From Cronobacter condimenti 1330 (GTDB taxonomy: Bacteria; Pseudomonadota; Gammaproteobacteria; Enterobacterales; Enterobacteriaceae): a stretch of DNA of 64,000 nucleotides. The notes under the pieces are model-generated. The model was not told the DNA's origin. It did not search any database and saw nothing but the letters and a program-made list of their open reading frames with translations. The translations under genes and the position numbers were made by a program. Shown one piece after another: positions 61,171 to 64,000 of the stretch. How positions within the stretch are numbered: position 1 is the stretch's first letter; each line of letters opens with the position of its first letter. The DNA is taken from positions 1,736,001-1,800,000 of the forward strand of contig NZ_CP012264.1 of assembly GCF_001277255.1 (NCBI RefSeq). The letters are read 5' to 3'.

Positions 61171-61179
61171 TCTGGTGCC

Positions 61180-61821
61180 TTACGCCTGCGTTTCGCGCCA
61201 GTCGTCGAGCGTGAACAGTGTCGCGCCGCCCGCCGCCATCTCCTGAAACGCCAGCATACTCGCCTGCGGCGTCAGATTAACGCCCCGACAACCGTCGGTA
61301 ATGACATTCACGTCATACCCAAGGCTCAGCGCATCCAGCACCGTATACTTGACGCAATAATCCGTGGCGAGGCCCATTACAATAATCTCGCTGATGCCGC
61401 GGGCGCGCAGCCAGTCGTCAAGCGCGGTTTTCTGGCGATGCCCATTATCGAAAAACGCGCTATAGCTATCGATAGTCGGGTTCTCGCCTTTAAAAAAACG
61501 CTGTTCAATGGCTTTCTGGTTCAGAAGCGGATGGAGCGCAGCTCCGTCGCTGTTCTGAATGCAGTGATCCGGCCACCACGTTTGCGGCAGGCCATCCAGC
61601 GTGCCTTGCGTGAACGGCGCGGTTTGTTGCACCGACGCAAAGCTGCCGTGGTTGGCCGGGTGCCAGTCCTGGCTTGCCAGAATCGGTTCACCGCGGCTCT
61701 GACACCATTCAATCATCGCGTTGGCGATATCCACGGTGCTGTCACCCTCTGCGACAGCCAGTGCGCCACCAGCGCAAAAATCGTTTTGCAGATCCACCAG
61801 CAGCAGGGCGCGTGAATTCAT
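61180..61821 (-). CDS. pncA: Nicotinamidase PncA
   Basis: 213 aa; deamidates nicotinamide to nicotinate in the NAD salvage cycle. Catalytic Asp in LLVDLQNDF, metal ligands DWHPANH, cis-peptide and nucleophile Cys in MGLATDYCVKYTVLDA. Eleven bases downstream of ansA, the E. coli order, so probably co-transcribed. Confidence 0.95.
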   Translation of the reverse strand: MNSRALLLVDLQNDFCAGGALAVAEGDSTVDIANAMIEWCQSRGEPILASQDWHPANHGSFASVQQTAPFTQGTLDGLPQTWWPDHCIQNSDGAALHPLLNQKAIEQRFFKGENPTIDSYSAFFDNGHRQKTALDDWLRARGISEIIVMGLATDYCVKYTVLDALSLGYDVNVITDGCRGVNLTPQASMLAFQEMAAGGATLFTLDDWRETQA

Positions 61822-61832
61822 AACGGCTCCTT

Positions 61833-62849
61833 TTACTCGTCCGGGGTCAGCTCGCCACGCAGGTTACGCATCATCGCATCGCGGATTTCCTGCGGCTCCA
61901 GCCCCTGGCTTAACAGATAATGCAGTTTAGTCAGCGTCGCCTCGACAGTCATGTCGAAGCCGCTAATCACCCCGGCGTGTGCCAGCGCGTTGCCCGTGGC
62001 GTAACCGCCCATATTCACCTTGCCGGACATACACTGCGTCAGGTTTACCACCACAATCCCGCGTGAACAGGCTTCCTGAAGCTCCTTCAAAAAGTCGCCA
62101 TGCTGGGGGGCATTTCCCACGCCATAGGAGCGCAGGATAAGCGCCCGCACCGGCTGGCGCAGAAAATTACGCACCACGTCGGCGGAGATCCCCGGGTAAA
62201 TCGTTACCACGCCGATAGGCTGCGGTGTAATCGGGTGCACCACCAGTTCGCCGTGGCCGTGCGGGGCGGGAGGTGTATTCAGGCGGCGAATATGAATACC
62301 TGCTTCGAGCAGCGGCGGCAGGTTAGGGGAGGCGAAGGCGTCAAAGCCGTCGGCATGCGCTTTGGTGGTGCGGTTGCCGCGATAAAGACGGTTATTAAAG
62401 AACAGCGTTACTTCGCTAATCGGGTAGTTCGCCGCGACATAGAGCGAATTGAGCAGGTTAATCTGTCCATCAGAGCGCAGTTCCGCCAGTGGGATCTGCG
62501 AGCCAGTCACGATAACCGGCTTGCTCAGGTTCTCCAGCATGAAGGAGAGCGCCGAGGCGGTAAACGCCATCGTGTCAGTGCCATGCAGGATGACAAAACC
62601 GTCATAGTCATCGTAATGGGCTTTGATGTCTTCGGCGATATGCTGCCAGTCCTGCGGCGTCATATCCGAGGAGTCCATCAGGGGTACATATTCATGGATA
62701 GTGAAATCGGGCATTTCGGGGCGGTGGAATTCCGGCATCTGTGCAAGCTGCTGCTGGAGATGACCGGAAACCGGAATATAGCCGTGTTCGGAGCGTTGCA
62801 TACCGATGGTGCCCCCGGTATAGGCAACGTAAATCGATTTCTTTTGCAT
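61833..62849 (-). CDS. ansA: Cytoplasmic L-asparaginase I
   Basis: 338 aa; hydrolyses asparagine to aspartate in the cytosol (no signal peptide). First catalytic Thr in AYTGGTIGM; second motif VILHGTDTMAFTASALSFML with Thr-Asp; LRSDGQINLLN also typical. Start MQKKSIYVAYTGG as in E. coli. Confidence 0.96.
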   Translation of the reverse strand: MQKKSIYVAYTGGTIGMQRSEHGYIPVSGHLQQQLAQMPEFHRPEMPDFTIHEYVPLMDSSDMTPQDWQHIAEDIKAHYDDYDGFVILHGTDTMAFTASALSFMLENLSKPVIVTGSQIPLAELRSDGQINLLNSLYVAANYPISEVTLFFNNRLYRGNRTTKAHADGFDAFASPNLPPLLEAGIHIRRLNTPPAPHGHGELVVHPITPQPIGVVTIYPGISADVVRNFLRQPVRALILRSYGVGNAPQHGDFLKELQEACSRGIVVVNLTQCMSGKVNMGGYATGNALAHAGVISGFDMTVEATLTKLHYLLSQGLEPQEIRDAMMRNLRGELTPDE

Positions 62850-62897
62850 AGGATGGTTTTAGTTGTGCATAAACCCGCGCAGTATAGTGGCGGTCGA

Positions 62898-62928
62898 CAA
62901 AAAAATCAGCCCGGCATAAGCCGGGCTG
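62898..62928 (-). terminator. sppA terminator
   Basis: CAGCCCGGC/GCCGGGCTG stem, ATAA loop, then seven T on the minus strand. Confidence 0.9.
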
Positions 62929-62950
62929 TGACAGAAACGAGGCCTGCGCG

Positions 62951-64000
62951 TTAGCGCACGTCGCCGCAGGTCAGGCAGAACGCGTACCGATTTTGCGGAT
63001 CGTTAAAGGCGGCAAGCTTATCGCCTTCCTTTTTCGCCGCCAGTGCCGCATCAGCGACCGGCGCAGGGAGCCACGCCTGAAGCGCCTGCGGCAGCATCGC
63101 GTGCACCGAGCCGGTCAGGTTCGCGAACACCATATCGATAAAGCTGGGTTCATCCTGATAGAAATCGAGATGCCAGCTTTTCAGCTTCGCCAGTTCAGCG
63201 GCTTTTTTCACCGCGTCGTCGAAGTCGCCGAGGCTATCCACGAGACCGTTGTTCTTCGCATCTTCACCGGTCCAGACGTGGCCCTGCGCAATCTGGTCAA
63301 TCTGCTGCGGCGTCTTGTTACGCGACTGCGCGACCAGGTTGATAAAGCGCTGATAGCCGTTTTCGATAGTTATCTGCATCAGTTTTTGCACTTCCGGCGG
63401 CAGCGCTTTGGTCACCGCCACATCTGCAAGCGCAGAGGTCGCCACACCATCGGTATGCACGCCAATCGCGTCCAGGCTGTTTTCCATCGTATTGATCACA
63501 CCGAAAATACCGATAGAGCCAGTGAGCGTGCTCGGATTCGCCACAATGTAGTTCGCAGGCGTGGAGATCCAGTAGCCGCCCGAGGCCGCCATACCGCCCA
63601 TCGACACCACCACAGGTTTACCGGCTTCTTTCGCGGCCGCCAGCTCCTGACGGATGGTTTCAGAGGCCGTCACGCTGCCGCCAGGGCTGTTCACACGCAG
63701 CACAATCGCTTTCACTTTCGGGTCGATACGCGCATCGCGGATCTGCCCGGCCGTGGTGTCGCCGCCAACGTTCCCCGGCGTCTCCTGACCGTCCATGATC
63801 GCGCCGTTCGCGAACACCACAGCGATGCTGCCGCCCTCGTCAGACGGTTTATTCACCGGGTAGTCGTAAATGCTGACACCGCGGAAATCTTTGTCTTTGT
63901 CGCTCCAGCCGAACTGTTTCACCAGCGCTTTATCAATGGTTGCGCTGCTCGCCAGCTCATCCACCAGCTTATGGTCGAGCGCATATTTGGCGGTATCGCC
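62951..64000 (-). CDS. sppA: Signal peptide peptidase SppA (protease IV), C-terminal part
   Basis: The last 350 codons of SppA, an inner-membrane serine protease that degrades cleaved signal peptides; the N-terminal part, including the anchor, lies right of the window. The frame is continuous to the edge (GDTAKYALDHKLVDELASSA). The catalytic Ser region VVSMGGMAASGGYWISTPAN and the LRVNSPGGSVTASE substrate-pocket motif are intact. It ends NRYAFCLTCGDVR, as in the family. Confidence 0.95.
   Translation of the reverse strand, partial: GDTAKYALDHKLVDELASSATIDKALVKQFGWSDKDKDFRGVSIYDYPVNKPSDEGGSIAVVFANGAIMDGQETPGNVGGDTTAGQIRDARIDPKVKAIVLRVNSPGGSVTASETIRQELAAAKEAGKPVVVSMGGMAASGGYWISTPANYIVANPSTLTGSIGIFGVINTMENSLDAIGVHTDGVATSALADVAVTKALPPEVQKLMQITIENGYQRFINLVAQSRNKTPQQIDQIAQGHVWTGEDAKNNGLVDSLGDFDDAVKKAAELAKLKSWHLDFYQDEPSFIDMVFANLTGSVHAMLPQALQAWLPAPVADAALAAKKEGDKLAAFNDPQNRYAFCLTCGDVR

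Noticed and set aside
1..64000. CRISPR arrays, tRNA or rRNA genes
   Set aside because: No regularly spaced direct repeats and no tRNA cloverleaf or rRNA-like sequence was recognised when reading the window.

Overview
The window is chromosomal DNA from a gamma-proteobacterium of the order Enterobacterales. Housekeeping proteins (PhoP, PurB, Icd, GapA, YeaG, AnsA) are near-identical to Escherichia coli and Salmonella. CheV, QueH and several methyl-accepting chemotaxis proteins (MCPs), together with the order of the blocks, point to Cronobacter or a close relative. The genus call is inference; the family-level call is firm.

Layout. (1) 1-14.7 kb is conserved backbone: potB(partial)-potA, divergent pepT, roxA, phoQ-phoP, purB-hflD-mnmA, an MCP gene inserted between mnmA and nudJ, nudJ-rluE, and divergent icd. 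(2) About 14.75-26.1 kb is a mosaic, decayed accessory region starting directly after the icd terminator. It holds truncated MFS, cupin, amine-oxidase and LysR genes, an orphan 157-aa gene, a CPA1 Na+/H+ antiporter, an intact GH127 arabinofuranosidase / GPH transporter / AraC set, a translationally coupled pair of unknown small genes, and an internally deleted IS3-family element. Related 20-24 bp AGCGGAC-type repeats sit on both sides of the two orphan-gene modules. (3) 26.2-28.3 kb holds a Bcr/CflA-type efflux gene with a perfect 26-bp palindromic operator, followed by a TetR gene. (4) 28.5-46.6 kb is species- or genus-variable backbone: a Fur-box TonB receptor (CirA-like), an intact CHASE3-type MCP, an MCP pseudogene with two frameshifts, LysR/SDR, a TolA-domain-III-like protein, several small unknown genes, QueH, a cold-shock module (csp + ymcF-like), cheV, small acidic proteins, a DUF4303/HEAT protein and a VirK/YbjX protein. 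(5) 46.9-64 kb returns to conserved backbone, in the order of the E. coli yeaN-to-sppA region: a CynX/NimT-type MFS, yeaL, yoaI, yeaK, a KGG protein, an EAL phosphodiesterase, yeaH-yeaG, mipA, yeaD, gapA, msrB-yeaC, ansA-pncA and sppA (partial).

How it fits together. The chemotaxis genes at 9.99 kb, 31.9 kb and 43 kb carry flagellar sigma-28 type promoters with GCCGATA -10 elements, so they look like late flagellar regulon members. yeaG has a well-spaced sigma-54 promoter. The CirA-like receptor has a Fur box. gapA keeps a recognisable P1 promoter, a CRP-like site and a Cra-like site. No rRNA, tRNA or CRISPR array was seen.

Several real small genes are absent from simple long-ORF calls: a YnfU-like zinc ribbon at 39469-39642, acidic peptides at 42566-42736 and 44068-44241, and the YoaI-like membrane peptide at 50370-50474. 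The best candidates for undescribed biology are the repeat-flanked orphan cassettes (16.2-17.0 kb and 24.66-25.3 kb), the stand-alone TolA-III-like protein, and the cold-shock/zinc-ribbon small-protein cluster.
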